A stretch of 64,000 bases of DNA from assembly GCA_964035575.1 (NCBI GenBank), contig OZ037849.1:558001-622000 (forward strand). The letters are read 5' to 3'. Every line of letters starts with the position of its first letter. Position 1 is the stretch's first letter. The notes below the pieces were generated by a model. It was not told the origin of the DNA and did not search any database. It was given only the letters and a program-made list of their open reading frames with translations. Positions 20,979 through 32,430 of the stretch are shown one piece after another. Both the position numbers and the translations under genes were made by a program. This DNA is from Rhynchopus sp. YZ270_cl-10 (taxonomy: Eukaryota > Euglenozoa > Diplonemea > Diplonemida > Diplonemidae).

Positions 20979-21919
20979 GGGAAAACCTTTATTCGGCTCA
21001 CAAAAAGTAATTTTTCCATCATTCGGCTCACAAAAAAAAATTAATCCATCATTCTATCAAAGTTACTATAATTTTTCCTTCATTCGGCTCACAAAAGTTA
21101 ATTTTTCCACCATTCTATCAATATTTTGCCAATTTTTCCATCATTCTATCAAAGTTTATTTTTCACTTTTCGAAGAAATTTTTACCTTTGCGAAAAAAAA
21201 TTGGGTGGGATTTTTTGCCCGTTTTTATAGGTTGTGAGAGAGGAAAATCCGTAGGTGACTGTTGCGCGAAGGTCACGCATGTCAGCAATCACACTATGTG
21301 CACCATAGTTTGATACAATTCTCACGTTATCGCAGGTCGGGAGGCGACAGCGTCGACGATTGCTGTGCTGGCAACAGGGCTGTTGACATCGTCAGAGGTG
21401 CAGGTGTGCTCAGGGTCGTGCTGGGTGATGCGACAACCATCACCACCCTCCATGCACACAAGGGTCATTCGGGTGCTTCTGCGGTTCGAGACGCGGAAGG
21501 AAAAATGTGGAGGATGAAGGAGGGCCTGCCACGTTACCGTCTCCTTCAGGTCATCCAAGCTGTTAAACTCGGCACCAGTGACCACTTGTCTTTGCATATT
21601 TAGCAAACAGTGTGTAATTTGTGACCCTGGAAATATAAATTTTTCGAAAAATGCAAAAAAAATGCCCCGTTTTTCCTCAAAAAATCCCGCTCAATTTTTT
21701 TTTTTCCAAACGTAAAAATTTCTTCGAAAAAGTGAAAAATAAACTTTGATAGAATGATGGAAAAATTGGCAAAATATTGATAGAATGGTGGAAAAATTAA
21801 CTTTTGTGAGCCGAATGAAGGAAAAATTATAGTAACTTTGATAGAATGATGGATTAATTTTTTTTTGTGAGCCGAATGATGGAAAAATTACTTTTTGTGA
21901 GCCGAATAAAGGTTTTCCC
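20979..21919 (-). mobile_element. MULE-like (MuDR) element with 225-bp TIRs
   Basis: The tips are GGGAAAACC and GGTTTTCCC, and the inverted arms run about 225 bp with repeated ATTCGGCTCAC and CCATCATTCTATC motifs. Flanking T runs (14 and 10 bases) could hide the 8-9-bp target duplication typical of Mutator-like elements. The interior, on the minus strand from about 21606, encodes a piece with FNSLDDLKETV, then SFRVSNRR and a C..GGDGC...H..HTC pattern. This matches the MuDR N-terminal domain and its WRKY/GCM1-like zinc finger. No DDE core follows, so it is an internally deleted, non-autonomous copy. Confidence 0.75.
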
Positions 21920-21956
21920 TTTTTTTTTTAAAGGCTTTTCTCTTGATTTTTATCTT

Positions 21957-22907
21957 GGACTGCATGGTTGGATGCCACCCGATGCATCCGGTCATGTACC
22001 AAAGGTACATTGTCATGAGAGGGCTTTGTATTTCAAGTCATTATTTAGTGTGTTCACTGTCATGCGTCTGACCATTTCAGATGTAAACCACGAAAATGGA
22101 TGATTGGATGTCCCCCCGGTACAGCCGGTCATTGCACCAAAGGAACACCGTAACGAGAGGGCTTTTTGTATTTCAAATCAACTTTCACTCCCCCACCACC
22201 TTTTCGTTGTTCATTTAGAGATGAGGCTCACAACTGCCTTCATTTTGCGCAGTTGTGTGTGTGTGAAACATGATGTCCCATTTTTTTTTTCCTCGAACCC
22301 CGAAGTGTACCGAAGACTTTGTAAAAAAAAAGGGACGTTTCAAAATTTTTCAAAAAAAAACGGAAAGTGTTCCCTACCTGCAAAAGACTTTTTGTGAAGC
22401 CTTTTTTTAATAAAACCCGACTTTTTTTCTATCATACCAATTTTTGTCGGTTTAGTGTATAATCACCTATTTGTGTACGTTCTCCACTCTACACTTTCCC
22501 CCCCTCCTACCCAACGTCCGTTCAGGTGTCCGTAGTGCTATCAAAGTTACATTATCCAAATTGCTTTAAAAAAAAATCTTAGCATGTGGCCGTGCATTGG
22601 TGTATAACACTTTGATGCGGACTACCCCTTTGAAGGTTCTTTTCATCCTAAAAGTTGCTCTTAAGGGTTCAGGACGAACGACGTCTATACCTTTCCGTAG
22701 TACAAAGGCTTCGGCCAACATTGAGTACAGACCCGAATTCTCCCACCTGGTGGGGTTACTCGGCGATTATCGACACAACAAAAATGCGTCGCTTTGTTTG
22801 CTGTAGGATGTAGGACTGCATGGTTGGGTGTCCACCCCCCCGGTACAGCCGGTCATTGTACCAAGGTACAATGTGACGAGAGGGCTTTTGTATTTCAAGT
22901 CAACTTT
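21957..22907 (+). repeat. Three copies of the long form of module b
   Basis: Copies at about 21957-22045, 22099-22190 and 22810-22907 share GGTTGG(G/A)TG, an inverted GGTAC/GTACC pair around AGCCGGTCAT, then ACGAGAGGGCTTT and TATTTCAA. A fourth copy, reversed, lies at about 51530-51603 inside element W. Shorter forms occur at 7839, 23313 and 43375. Confidence 0.6.
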
Positions 22908-25314
22908 GCTTAGCATTGCCAATTCAAACCAAATCGAAACGCACACCTGAAGCTATCATCTTACCAAAAAAAAACCCCCCTTTTTTATTTTCCGTTTTAA
23001 TTGTGCAGTGCTTTTTTGCGTACCAGCTTTTCCGAGGCGTTTTGCACTTTTTCAATTTCTCTCTTTTATTGCGATAACCCCTCAGCAAACATGATAAATA
23101 CTATAGAACTTTTCTCCCCTCCTTAGCAGTGGTTAAAGAAAGTTCTGAAGAAACTGCCCAAAAAAAAAATATTCTGCCTGAAGTAAATTCCTGCCATCGA
23201 TTTCCCGCATTTTCTTTAGGGATAGCGTTTCTTTAACCACTGTAGCCATTTTTTTTTAGCTGTTGCTCCGCGATAACGAATGTGATCAAGGTGACCGTTC
23301 TGATCACACGAAAGGTACACTGTCACGCGAGGGTTTTTTATATTTCAAGTCGCAGTTTTCTTGCCCCCCTCCCGCGAAATTTTTGTATTTCAAGTCACCT
23401 CTTTTTTTTGTTTTTGTTTTGGATGTTTCAAAAAAATTTTTCCCATTTAAAGGGTGTTTCCTCCCCTCAATTGAAATTGGACACTTCCTATGGAACGGAG
23501 GTTATGGTCAGTTATTATTGTTATTGCATGGATCACCATTCATGTATTAAGACGTTACGTACAAGAGGGGGGCACATTCATCTGCCAACTTTTTCTTTGT
23601 TCCCCCCTGCGTTCTGCTCCCCAAAAAAGAATAGTATTTTTTCGTATTTAGAGCTTTGTTATGCACAGTACAGTGCATTCTCCAGCGTGTTCAAGCACGG
23701 TATTTACAGTGTTTTTTTAAAGGACCCCCCCACTATGCTTCCACGGTAACTATCGTGCAAAAAAATCATAGCATTTGGCCGTTTAGGTTGGGGGTGTAAA
23801 AGGTGGCGTGGGGCTGTCGAGCGGTTGTGAACCGCCTTCGTTCTCTTAGGGGACGGACCACTCACGTTCCACCCTTTGCAATGAGCTCGACCGAGCTGCG
23901 TTTTAGCACGTTTCAACTACTCTTTTTTTCTCCATTTCTAGTAGGTGATGTCACTCAGATTTGGGGGGGGGGAAATCTTTAGGGTAGTGTCGGGAAGGCA
24001 AATAGATGGGTTCTGCACTGGAGAGTGTAGATCCTGGTATCATGTGCAAGTGTACATGGTGCTTTTTTTTGATGGTGTGCACGAGGGGCACAAGGTTCAT
24101 CAATGATATTTCTCTTTTTCAGGGTTGCTTGCGACGTTGCCGTGCGTCTAGTGCTAGACATTACTGTCACAGTTTTTTGAAGCGGCTGCACATTAATTTG
24201 CTATGCCCTCTCAGCTTTTGCATCAATCGATCAGAAGACAAAAAAAACCCCCCGTTCAAAAAAGAAAGTAAGGCACAGAGGGAGTGTCTTTTTTGTTCTT
24301 TTATTCTTTTTCTTTTACAACCAGCATTGCAGCAACTTCTTTTTTCAAGTATTTTCCCATTTTTTTTTTTGGCCATTTTGCTTTTGAAGGGTTACACACC
24401 CCAAAACCAGGAGGCTTATTGTTATTAAGGTTTATAGGTGGCTAGCCATCTGAGGTTAAGGATCGTTCTATTCTTTCAATCCCTTTTTTCTTTTTCAAAC
24501 CCCTGAAAATTGTCGGAGTCCTTTTGTTTGGCACTCTTTCCGGCACAATCGGGGGTGTTTTCAATGAATTTTTAAAAAAAAACGAACACCGGTGTGCTAG
24601 TTTACGTTCACCCTTCCCACACTCTGCCTCTCCAGTCCAACCACTATCCCCCATCCCCCATCTGGTCTGTCTGAAACGTTCCCCTCCCCCCAGAACAAAG
24701 CTAAAAACAATGTGTCTAGAGAAATGGCACCAAAAAAATGGGGGGAAATGTGAGCCTGCTTCGTGAGGTTGTCTAGTTAACAGAAAGGGAAGAGGGGGGG
24801 GAAACAAAAAAAAAATAGTGGAGTTCATCCTCGGGTGTCTACACTAATACAACCACGTTTTCAAAAAAAGCAAAACAAAAAAAAAAGGGGGCTACTTTCT
24901 TGAGTTCAGGATGACTAGCATCTATATCAATTAAGTACTGCCTATTAGGTGGGTGATTGTCGAAACAACAACAACAGGGCCTCCGCAGAACTTTTTCAAA
25001 ATTGGAAATCCTAGCGGAGAGCCTGCACAACAACAACAACAACAAAAAAAAAAAAAAAACGGACTAATCTTATTCCACCCTCATCCACTCAACTCCCGCA
25101 TCTTACCCCCTTTTTTTTCCCCCCCAAAAAAAAAACCCCACTCCGCACATTTCACAAAAAACCCCCCCGACAGGATTTTATTTTTCCCCTTTTCAAAAAA
25201 AACCACACGATTTTCTAGCCCAATCGAATATACCTACCTACCCTCGTCTCTTTCTAAGAGGAACCGGAGAGGAAAAAACACCCCCTTTTTCTCTCTCCCC
25301 CCTCCCCTTCAAAA

Positions 25315-26088
25315 ATGGAAGACCAGATCGCTTTGATCAGCAGTGCAACAGAGTTGACGGAGGATGCTGCTGCGGCTTTGTTGGCTGATTTTGGTGATGA
25401 TGTGGGAGCAGCACTTGACGCCTTTTTTGCAGGAGACGTCACCCGAGCGGACCTCGAAGGCGAAGGCGGACGCCGTGCGCACGGCACCACCCCAGCCTGC
25501 CAATACTTCTGGAATGGCTACTGCCGCGACGGCGATGCATGCCCACTCCGTCACACCGCCGCCGACACCGTCACACACTACGCCCTTGAAGGGGAGAGCA
25601 CCGAATCGCAAATCGATCCATCACAGCTTTTCACCAGAGACCCTTCCGACATGACATACGATGAGCTTCTCAGCCTTGGTGACAGCATGGGAAGCGTCGC
25701 AGTCTTCGTACACCCCTCTACCCGTTCACGTCTTACCACCATCACCATTGAAACCGCAACACACGACCCCTGCGCCATCTGCTGCGAGGTCTTGGATGTG
25801 AAGGAAGAGGCCACAGTTCTTCCCTGTGGACATAGTTTTCATTCGCCATGTGTAGGGCAATGGATGGATGGACACAATTTATGTCCAATGTGCAAGGCAG
25901 AGATTGTAATCCGCGTTCCGGAAAAGACTCCCATAGGAAAGAGAGAGGCCCCTTTCGCAAAGGTGAAAGTGAAGGTGAAAGGGGAAGGTAGTGAAGATGG
26001 GCGTGTAGCAGGAAAGGTGGTGTCAGTACGGCCCAGAGGGACAAAGGTGGCGATGTTGAAGAAGCTCTTTGATCGAGGGGGTAAATAG
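25315..26088 (+). CDS. UBA-like / CCCH / RING-H2 protein, probable E3 ubiquitin ligase
   Basis: A 257-aa protein. Residues about 4-41 form a UBA-like three-helix motif (AAALLADFGDDVGAALDAFF). A CCCH zinc finger of spacing C-x7-C-x5-C-x3-H uses C62, C70, C76 and H80. A RING-H2 finger begins at C153 (CAICCEVLDV), contains CGHSFHSPC and closes with CPMC (190-193), so the ligand set looks complete. The C-terminus is Lys/Gly-rich and basic. RING-H2 proteins usually transfer ubiquitin from an E2; CCCH fingers often bind RNA, so an RNA- or mRNP-linked E3 is plausible but inferred. The start lies directly behind a pure CT tract. Confidence 0.88.
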   Translation: MEDQIALISSATELTEDAAAALLADFGDDVGAALDAFFAGDVTRADLEGEGGRRAHGTTPACQYFWNGYCRDGDACPLRHTAADTVTHYALEGESTESQIDPSQLFTRDPSDMTYDELLSLGDSMGSVAVFVHPSTRSRLTTITIETATHDPCAICCEVLDVKEEATVLPCGHSFHSPCVGQWMDGHNLCPMCKAEIVIRVPEKTPIGKREAPFAKVKVKVKGEGSEDGRVAGKVVSVRPRGTKVAMLKKLFDRGGK

Positions 26089-26512
26089 GTTGAGGAAAAA
26101 AAAATATTGTTTTTTTCTTGAGTTTATTCTTGTCTTGTTTTTTTTTAACCATTCCCTGGAGGGAGTCACTCTTAAAACCTTCTGGGGGTTTACTTGCCAA
26201 CAAAAAAGAAAAAAAAGAAAAACTGGGAGAGGGGAAGGGGGGGTTTTTCATTTTCTTTCTTGTGTGTGGATAATCACCTAAAGAAAAAAAGTTTGGGTAC
26301 TTTTCATTGCACCCGATTATACCTTCTATTCAGTAGAATAGAAAATATATGAAATAATGTTTATTTCGTGTGGATAATGTCAAATGAAGTGCTCTCTCTC
26401 TCTCTCTCTTTCTTTAGGGGGTTTCGAGAGTACAGTTGAGAAGTGGTGTGCACCTCTCTGTTGTCCGGTGAGGCGTTTGCACTTTCAACTTCTTTTTTTT
26501 TGCCTTTTTCTA

Positions 26513-26902
26513 GGGGAGCCTATACCGGTAATTTAGGCTCCTTTTGATTTAAAATTGAAATTTCTAAGTCTTTTTTGACGACCCCGGCAATGCATTTTTT
26601 GGGACTCTGTGGACTCAAATGAGCAAAAATTTAAACAAAATGCTGCCCGTTGGCACATTTAAACGCACATTTTGTTGAAAATTGTCATTTTACACTGGAT
26701 TTGCCTTTGCCATTTTCAGTTTTTTTGCAGATTTTTTTCAAAAAAAAAAATTGAAGAAAAAAGGCTCAAAAGTGCCTGAAACCGGCGGAAAGTGATTTTT
26801 GGTGAGGTATATAGGGTAGTTTCATCTATTTTTGGGTTTTTTTGCCGAAAGGCGCCAAATTTTCCGAGCCAAATGAAGGAATAGCCGGTGCATAGGCTCC
26901 CC
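26513..26902. mobile_element. MITE Z copy 1, TA flanks
   Basis: A 390-bp element beginning GGGGAGCCTATACCGG and ending CCGGTGCATAGGCTCCCC, with TA on both sides (26511-26512 and 26903-26904). Copy 2 at 45643-46036 is nearly the same base for base, with a few small indels, so the family moved fairly recently. It has no coding frame; TA duplication fits Tc1/mariner/pogo-type mobilisation. Confidence 0.8.
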
Positions 26903-27117
26903 TACTTTTTCCATTTTTTTTTTTTTTTTGTGACCTACCTACCCTCCCCCGTGCATAAGTCTGCGTATAAGTCCGATTTTTGGGGCGGCTGAGGGCCTCC
27001 GGACTTAAACACGGGGTTTCGGACTTATGCACGGGTATCAGACTTATACACCGTTCGGTTTTGTGCACCCAGGTACCCAGACCCATGCAGTGTCACATGA
27101 CCTCAGTGTGAGTGACC

Positions 27118-27320
27118 CACACATGAGGGAATGTGACACCGCAAAATTTACCCTCTTCGTGCACCTTCGGTACAAAGCCGCAGACAGGCCAACCAGCGTT
27201 GGACTCAGAAGAATGCCTGCTGTGCAGGTATCAAACATGAGAATCAACTCCCAGCAACAAGGGGCACCTTTTTTGGCTGCTGAGACTGTTTGGGGTGCAA
27301 AGTTTTCCACAATTTTGCAG
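27118..27320 (+). repeat. Transposase-like block with Cys motif
   Basis: Homologous to about 34130-34280 (reversed, inside Q) and, in part, to 50575-50665 (inside W). The copies share a readable core ADRP..R(W)TQ(R/K)NA.C followed by MRTNSQQQG-like residues. A basic stretch followed by spaced Cys recalls the zinc-binding tail of piggyBac-type transposases, but the match is weak and the frame is interrupted. Confidence 0.4.
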
Positions 27321-28219
27321 TAACAGGTTCACATCTTTGAGAATTGTGAGGATGATGTTTTAACATGAGAAGCGCGAAGATGATCCCTGGTGAATGCACC
27401 GCCAAAAAAAATAAATTGCGCTCACTTCGCTCGCGGAAAAACACCCAATATTTTCCCCCCGCTCGCTTCGCGAGCGGGAAAACGCGCCAAAAAAAATTCT
27501 CCCCACCACCAGTACACAAAACCGGTGTATAAGTCGGCCTGTGCATAAGTCCGATCCTGAGCCCAAATCTGCCCGGACTTATACACGGGTCATCGGACTT
27601 ATGCACAGGTCATGGGGGTCGGACTTATGCACGGGGGGGAGTAGGTATTGTTTTTTTTTTTTTGAATTTTCACCAGGGATTTTTCTAATTCTGGATTGGG
27701 ATTGGGATTTCGGGAAAATAAAAAAATTCCCTGAAAAAAATTCCCTGTTTTTCCCTACAGCAATTTCAGGTACATTCTACCCCACCCCACCCCCAGAGAG
27801 TTTCGCCTGTGGGATGCGATCGATCAACGCGATCAAATAAAGCGAAAAAGGGGAAAATGGAAAAAAAAAAAAGTTCCGGGTTTTTGAGGAAAAAATTGGC
27901 TCTGCAGGCGGTTGCTGTAGTTGTGGGTGCGGATGTTTGCGTCAGTTGCAGGCAAACGTCCAGCATCAGAGACATTTGAGGTGGTGCACAAAAAGACGTG
28001 TCAATCGCATTCAATTATGAGGGTTGAAAGACGGAGGAGATCTCACATGTTGCGTACCGTGGCTTCGCCAGGAACCTTTGGGTGCCATGACCGCCGTTTC
28101 TTTCATAAATGTACCGAGGTTACTGATAAGGCTGACACACACTACGTATTGTGGTTCACCCCTCCCTACCTGCCTTTTGTGCATCAGAGGGGAGAAAGCG
28201 CCACGCCTCCCTGCACTGG

Positions 28220-28300
28220 CAGGGAGTCGCGCGCGCGAAGCGCACGCAGCGACCGCTTTTACGGGGGGAAAGCTCGGGACCCCAAATCACCCCCGGCGAG
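28220..28300 (-). repeat. GC-rich CGCGCG module, copy 1
   Basis: CAGGGAGTCGCGCGCGCGAA followed by GCGCACGC and GAAAGCTCGG is shared with 31287-31350 inside element X. Arg-rich open frames in several phases are a by-product of the GC repeat. It may be a TIR-internal module of an unassigned DNA element. Confidence 0.5.
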
Positions 28301-28462
28301 AGCCCTGACGACATAGCGGGAAAATTTTTTTTCCCCCCACAAAAAAGTCAAAAAACAGCCCAAAAACTACACCAAAAAAACAGGGAATTTTTTGGATTGG
28401 GATTTCGGAATTTGGCCAAAAAGGGACGGATTTAGAGATATCCTTGATTTTCACCCTTTTTT

Positions 28463-29173
28463 GGGGTGGCGACAAGGGGGGTCGGAACTGGGCAGTCACG
28501 AAAAATCACGAAAAATCACAAAGAATCATTTTTCTTCTTTGTGATTCTTTGCGACAGGTGGTGATTTTTTGTGACCTTTTTGCGATTTTTTGTGATTTTT
28601 TGCGATTTTTTGTGATCTTTTGTGATTTTTTGTGATCGGCATATTTTGAGATGAGCTTTTTTTTGTCCCACTCTGGCACTGTGTATGCTGTGTATACCGT
28701 GAAAGCTGTGTATACTGTGGAAATTGACCAAAAACGAGAACTTGTCCATTTCGGCAAATTGACCCCACCACTGGCCAGACGGATTCCGGAAATGCAAATG
28801 CCGATGTTTAAAAATTTCACCAATGAAAACAAAACAAAAATTTCCAACAACAAACAACACATGAATGCCCCCCAAAACGGCATGACATCTGGTAGAAACA
28901 GGGTAGGGAATCGGTTATGCAGCCACGCCGAAAAAGTTCAATTTTAAGCGAAACTTACACGCAGAACTGAGAACAACTGAACACAACTGAACACAATTCC
29001 ACCACAATTACAGCACAATTGCAGCAGCCCAAAACGGTACACTTTTGTGATTTTTTGTGATTTTTTGTGATTTTTCGTGATTTTTTGTGAATTTTTGTGA
29101 TTTTTTGTGATCGAGAGAATTTGAAAATATTTTTTGTGAATATTTTTTTCCACACCCCCCCTGTCGCCACCCC
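28463..29173. mobile_element. TIR element P with GTGATTTTTT arrays
   Basis: Ends GGGGTGGCGACA and TGTCGCCACCCC are inverted. Inside are two arrays of a decamer GTGATTTTTT (about 28540-28635 and 29043-29112). A segment from about 28620 to 28760 reads GTGATCGGCATATTTTG, then a TTTTTGTCCCACTC stretch, then CTGTGTATAC repeats and GGAAATTGACCAAAAA. The same ordered segment occurs at 53880-55030 inside N, where the CTGTGTATAC part has expanded into a long array. No coding frame. Confidence 0.7.
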
Positions 29174-30047
29174 AATTTTTTTATAACCCTTATGTAAAAA
29201 GGCTTTTGCCCAGCTTACCAACAATTCTCTTAGTTCTTGATAACACTTTTGATCAAGGTGACCTAAGCACAGAGAGGCTTCAGTTCATCTGATAAACTCT
29301 TTTTTTCATCCCCTCCCGCGAACCCCGCAAAATCCGTAAAAATTATGGGTTTTATGGTGCTTTCGGAAGTCGGTTAAGGACCTGTCAGCGACATGTCAAT
29401 ATCGACCCCTCCCGGAGCACCATTTGAAGGTTTGTTTTAATAAATGCCGTCTCTCTAATTGAAGCATATCTTTTTGCACCTTGAGCCAAAACAATTCAAC
29501 ATTTTTTTTTTTTTCCCACGCTGTCGCAAAAGCCACTTTCGATGGCTATGTGATCCACACAATCCTAACACACACGAAGTGCGTAACATTAACACACCTC
29601 CCCCCAGCACACACTGGCCCTAGCGTATATTTTTATTATTTGACCGAAATACTCACATCAGGCTTAGTCATCTTACCAACTTCGCTGAATCTTCATTTTT
29701 TTTGTATTTTTTGTTTTGTTGCTGGAAAGAGACCTGCAGAGAGAGAGAGAAGACCACCCTTGCCCCAACCCCTTGAACTTACAAAGCGCTCATATAGGTC
29801 AGTGTGTTGTGGAGATGGATTTTGTGTATTTGAAATTTGAAAGCAAATGTGGGTAGTTCCTCAGAGCGAAGCATTGTTCATATTGTGTGTGTGTGTGTTT
29901 TTGTACTCAAGTAGCTACGTACCGTGAAGGCGATCGTGTGCTAATACAAAGGGTATGAGTCAAGGGTGTCCGTTTTTTTATTTTATTTTTTTGATTGCCC
30001 CGAGCTCAACTGAGATTGCGTTGCAGCGTAGAGTTTCAACTACTCTT

Positions 30048-30135
30048 TCGAAAGTGGAGGATTGCACAAACTGTGGCAAACACAAAACCGAGGCAATTAC
30101 ACTCCAACAATTTATCCAAAAAAAAAAAAAAAACT
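30048..30135 (+). repeat. SINE-like unit, third copy
   Basis: Matches the units at 8245 and 8555 (GATTGCACAAACTGTGGCAA, CAATTTATC) and ends in a run of more than ten A. Same orientation as the genes. Confidence 0.5.
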
Positions 30136-31135
30136 GGAGAGCGCACGGTGGCCCAACGGACCCTTTGGGGGGTACCCCCCCACGGACCGTACCCTGAGGG
30201 TCCGTATGGGCCACCATGCGTATATGCTGTTGTAGAACACTTTTCTCATAAAAGGCGCAAGCCCTTTCTCCCCCCCCTTCCCCCAAGTGGCTTTGGTTTT
30301 ACTGTGCTTTCACACTTTACCATTGCTCAAGCGGCTCCCTTCATAAGGCAAGGTGACCCCTTCACTCTTTAGCGTAACTCTGTGCCAATGATGTGTTGGA
30401 CAAAAAAAAAAAAACAAACTATCATAAAAATAGATGTGATATGGTCCTTTTATGGACAGGCCCCATATGTGAAAAAAAAATATGTGGAGGCAGTTCCCTC
30501 TGCTTTTGTACTGCAGTGTGTAGTCTTCGCGTGGGGGGTTTTTTTTTTAATTTACTCAGGCAACATCCACTACTGGGAAGATCAATCAGGGCAGGGCCCT
30601 TATAGGCGCGTGGGGGGTTTTTATCTCCGAAAATGTTTCTCTTTTTGTGGTGGTTTTGTTCGACCTCTCGGCCCTCACTTGCCGACCGTCGCTTCCCAAT
30701 GTCCGCACAATTCATTTATCAAATGCTTTGTGAAAGTCTAGCCCAAACAGGATCAATGGGGATGCGGACGAAATCCACCAACAAGGTTTTTTTTTTTCAA
30801 AATTTTTCTTTTTTGACACTAAAAGCGCACCACAAAAGACATGGCGAGGACCATGCCTTCTACGGTAGTGGCAAAGACATGTGTATGTGTGTTCAAAGCA
30901 AAGTGTGGGTAGTTCCTAAGAGCGTACCATTTCCCATATTGTGTGTTTTATGTGTTTATTTGTTCGATAGCAGGTGTGGGTAGGTCCTAAGAGCGAAGCA
31001 TTTCCCATGCAGTGTGTGTGTGTGTGTGTGTGTGTCTGATAACTAATAGGGGTAATTCTTGCACATAATATGGCCTCAACGTGTGTATGTTGAAAGCAGT
31101 TGTGGGTAGTTCCTCAGAGCGTGTGTTTTGAAATA

Positions 31136-31614
31136 CCGTCTTTTGAAAAAATATGGACCAGAAATAACATGGACCAGAATAATGATGGACCAGAACAATT
31201 ATGGACCTTTTGAGATTTTTTTTTTTTATGGACCTATTTTTCTGGTCCGACATATGTGTGGGGGTTTTTTTGTACTTGTCCAGAATTTGACAGGGAGTCG
31301 CGCGCGCGAAGCGCGTGCGACGACCGCTTGTGTGGGGAGAAAGCTCGGAATGGGGTTTTTTTTTACTTGTCTGGTACCGAAAGCTCGGAATGGGTCTACC
31401 GGGCCACATATGAGCCGAGATGCCCCGCCAACGTGCGGTACCGAAAGCTCGGAATGGGTCTGAAAATGGACAAGTTCAAAAAAAAAAAGCCTAACACAGA
31501 TGGACCAGAAATAACATGGACCAGAACAATGATGGACCAGAACAATTATGGACTTTTTGGGATTTTTTTTTGTTATGGACCTATTTTTCTGGTCCATAAT
31601 TTTTCAAAAGACGG
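31136..31614. mobile_element. TIR element X (CCGTC ends, TA flanks)
   Basis: A 479-bp element starting CCGTCTTTTGAAAAA and ending with its complement TTTTTCAAAAGACGG, flanked by TA (31134-31135 and 31615-31616). Both subterminal regions hold several direct copies of ATGGACCAGAA separated by short spacers, inverted between the two sides. The middle holds the GC-rich module and repeats of GAAAGCTCGGAATGGG. The CCGT tip is shared with element Y at 40835, which encodes a DNA-binding protein, so X could be mobilised by a Y-type transposase. Confidence 0.75.
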
Positions 31615-31971
31615 TATATGACAATTCCTGCGCAGGACATTGTCCATTTTAATGTGAGTATTTTGCTCAAGAAAAGTGCGTTCAGCTTACTGGGGTAGTA
31701 ACAAATTCTTTTTCTTCGTTGTTGAGATTGTGAAAACTTTTGTATAAAAACCGTCAAAAAAGTATTTTGTCCTAGCCTCCCCCTTGTTGGGTGACATTTG
31801 AGTCCAATAACAGATTTTTTTCCTGCAAAAAAAGAAGAAATTAAAGTTACTTTTAAGGGTTGACGATCTGCGTGTATACCTTCTGTAGTGCAAAAGGCTT
31901 CGGCCTGACATTAAGTACAGATCTTTATACCAGTAGGTGGCAAGTGATTGTCGACAAAACAAACCAAAAGC

Positions 31972-32176
31972 TGGGGGCAACAATATTGGAGTGTACCATT
32001 GGTAAGCAATGGTATTTCAATGATATAGGTGAGTGACGACACCTCCCCTTTTGCCAGTTGTGTGCACGCTTAGGAAGGCAACTTCCTATTAAGCCCGCCT
32101 ACTCCATTTTCTTGGAGCTTCCAGGACCGTACATTGCTCCGTTCCCTAAAAAAGGAATGGTAAAAAAGTTTTCAAA
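31972..32176 (+). repeat. 190-bp dispersed repeat, copy 2
   Basis: Partner of 17268-17457. Directly upstream (31850-31965) is another repeated module also seen at 22670-22780, containing AAGGCTTCGGCC and GATTGTCGA(C/A). Confidence 0.6.
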
Positions 32177-32430
32177 ATACAAAAAAAAAATGCACACAAA
32201 ATAGACAATGCTGGTGTGGCTGGATGAGGGGGGTGCACAAAGTACGCAAGCAATGCGCATGAAGTGCGAATCACCCCCCCTTCAGCTACCCCACAATGTA
32301 GCATTTCGTCATTTCAGGTCAGGTCAACGGGTTTGCGAAAACCGTCTCCTTGTTCCACCCTCCCCTCACAGCCTCAAATTTCAAACAATTTTTTTTTGCC
32401 TTTTTTTATTATTTCAAGGTGACTAACATA

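Larger units (their letters stand above)
20740..25314. other. Intergenic with a MULE-like element and module cluster
   Basis: No host gene is supported. Contents: GA microsatellites at about 20840-20885; the MULE-like element at 20979-21919; a cluster of module b copies (21957-22907, near 23313); a module near 22670-22780; a module near 24815-24890; and CT-rich leader DNA from about 25080 into the next gene. Confidence 0.5.

Noticed and set aside
31226-31597. Arg/Ser-rich frames around 31.3 kb
   Set aside because: They come from the CGCGCG module in element X and change with every frame.
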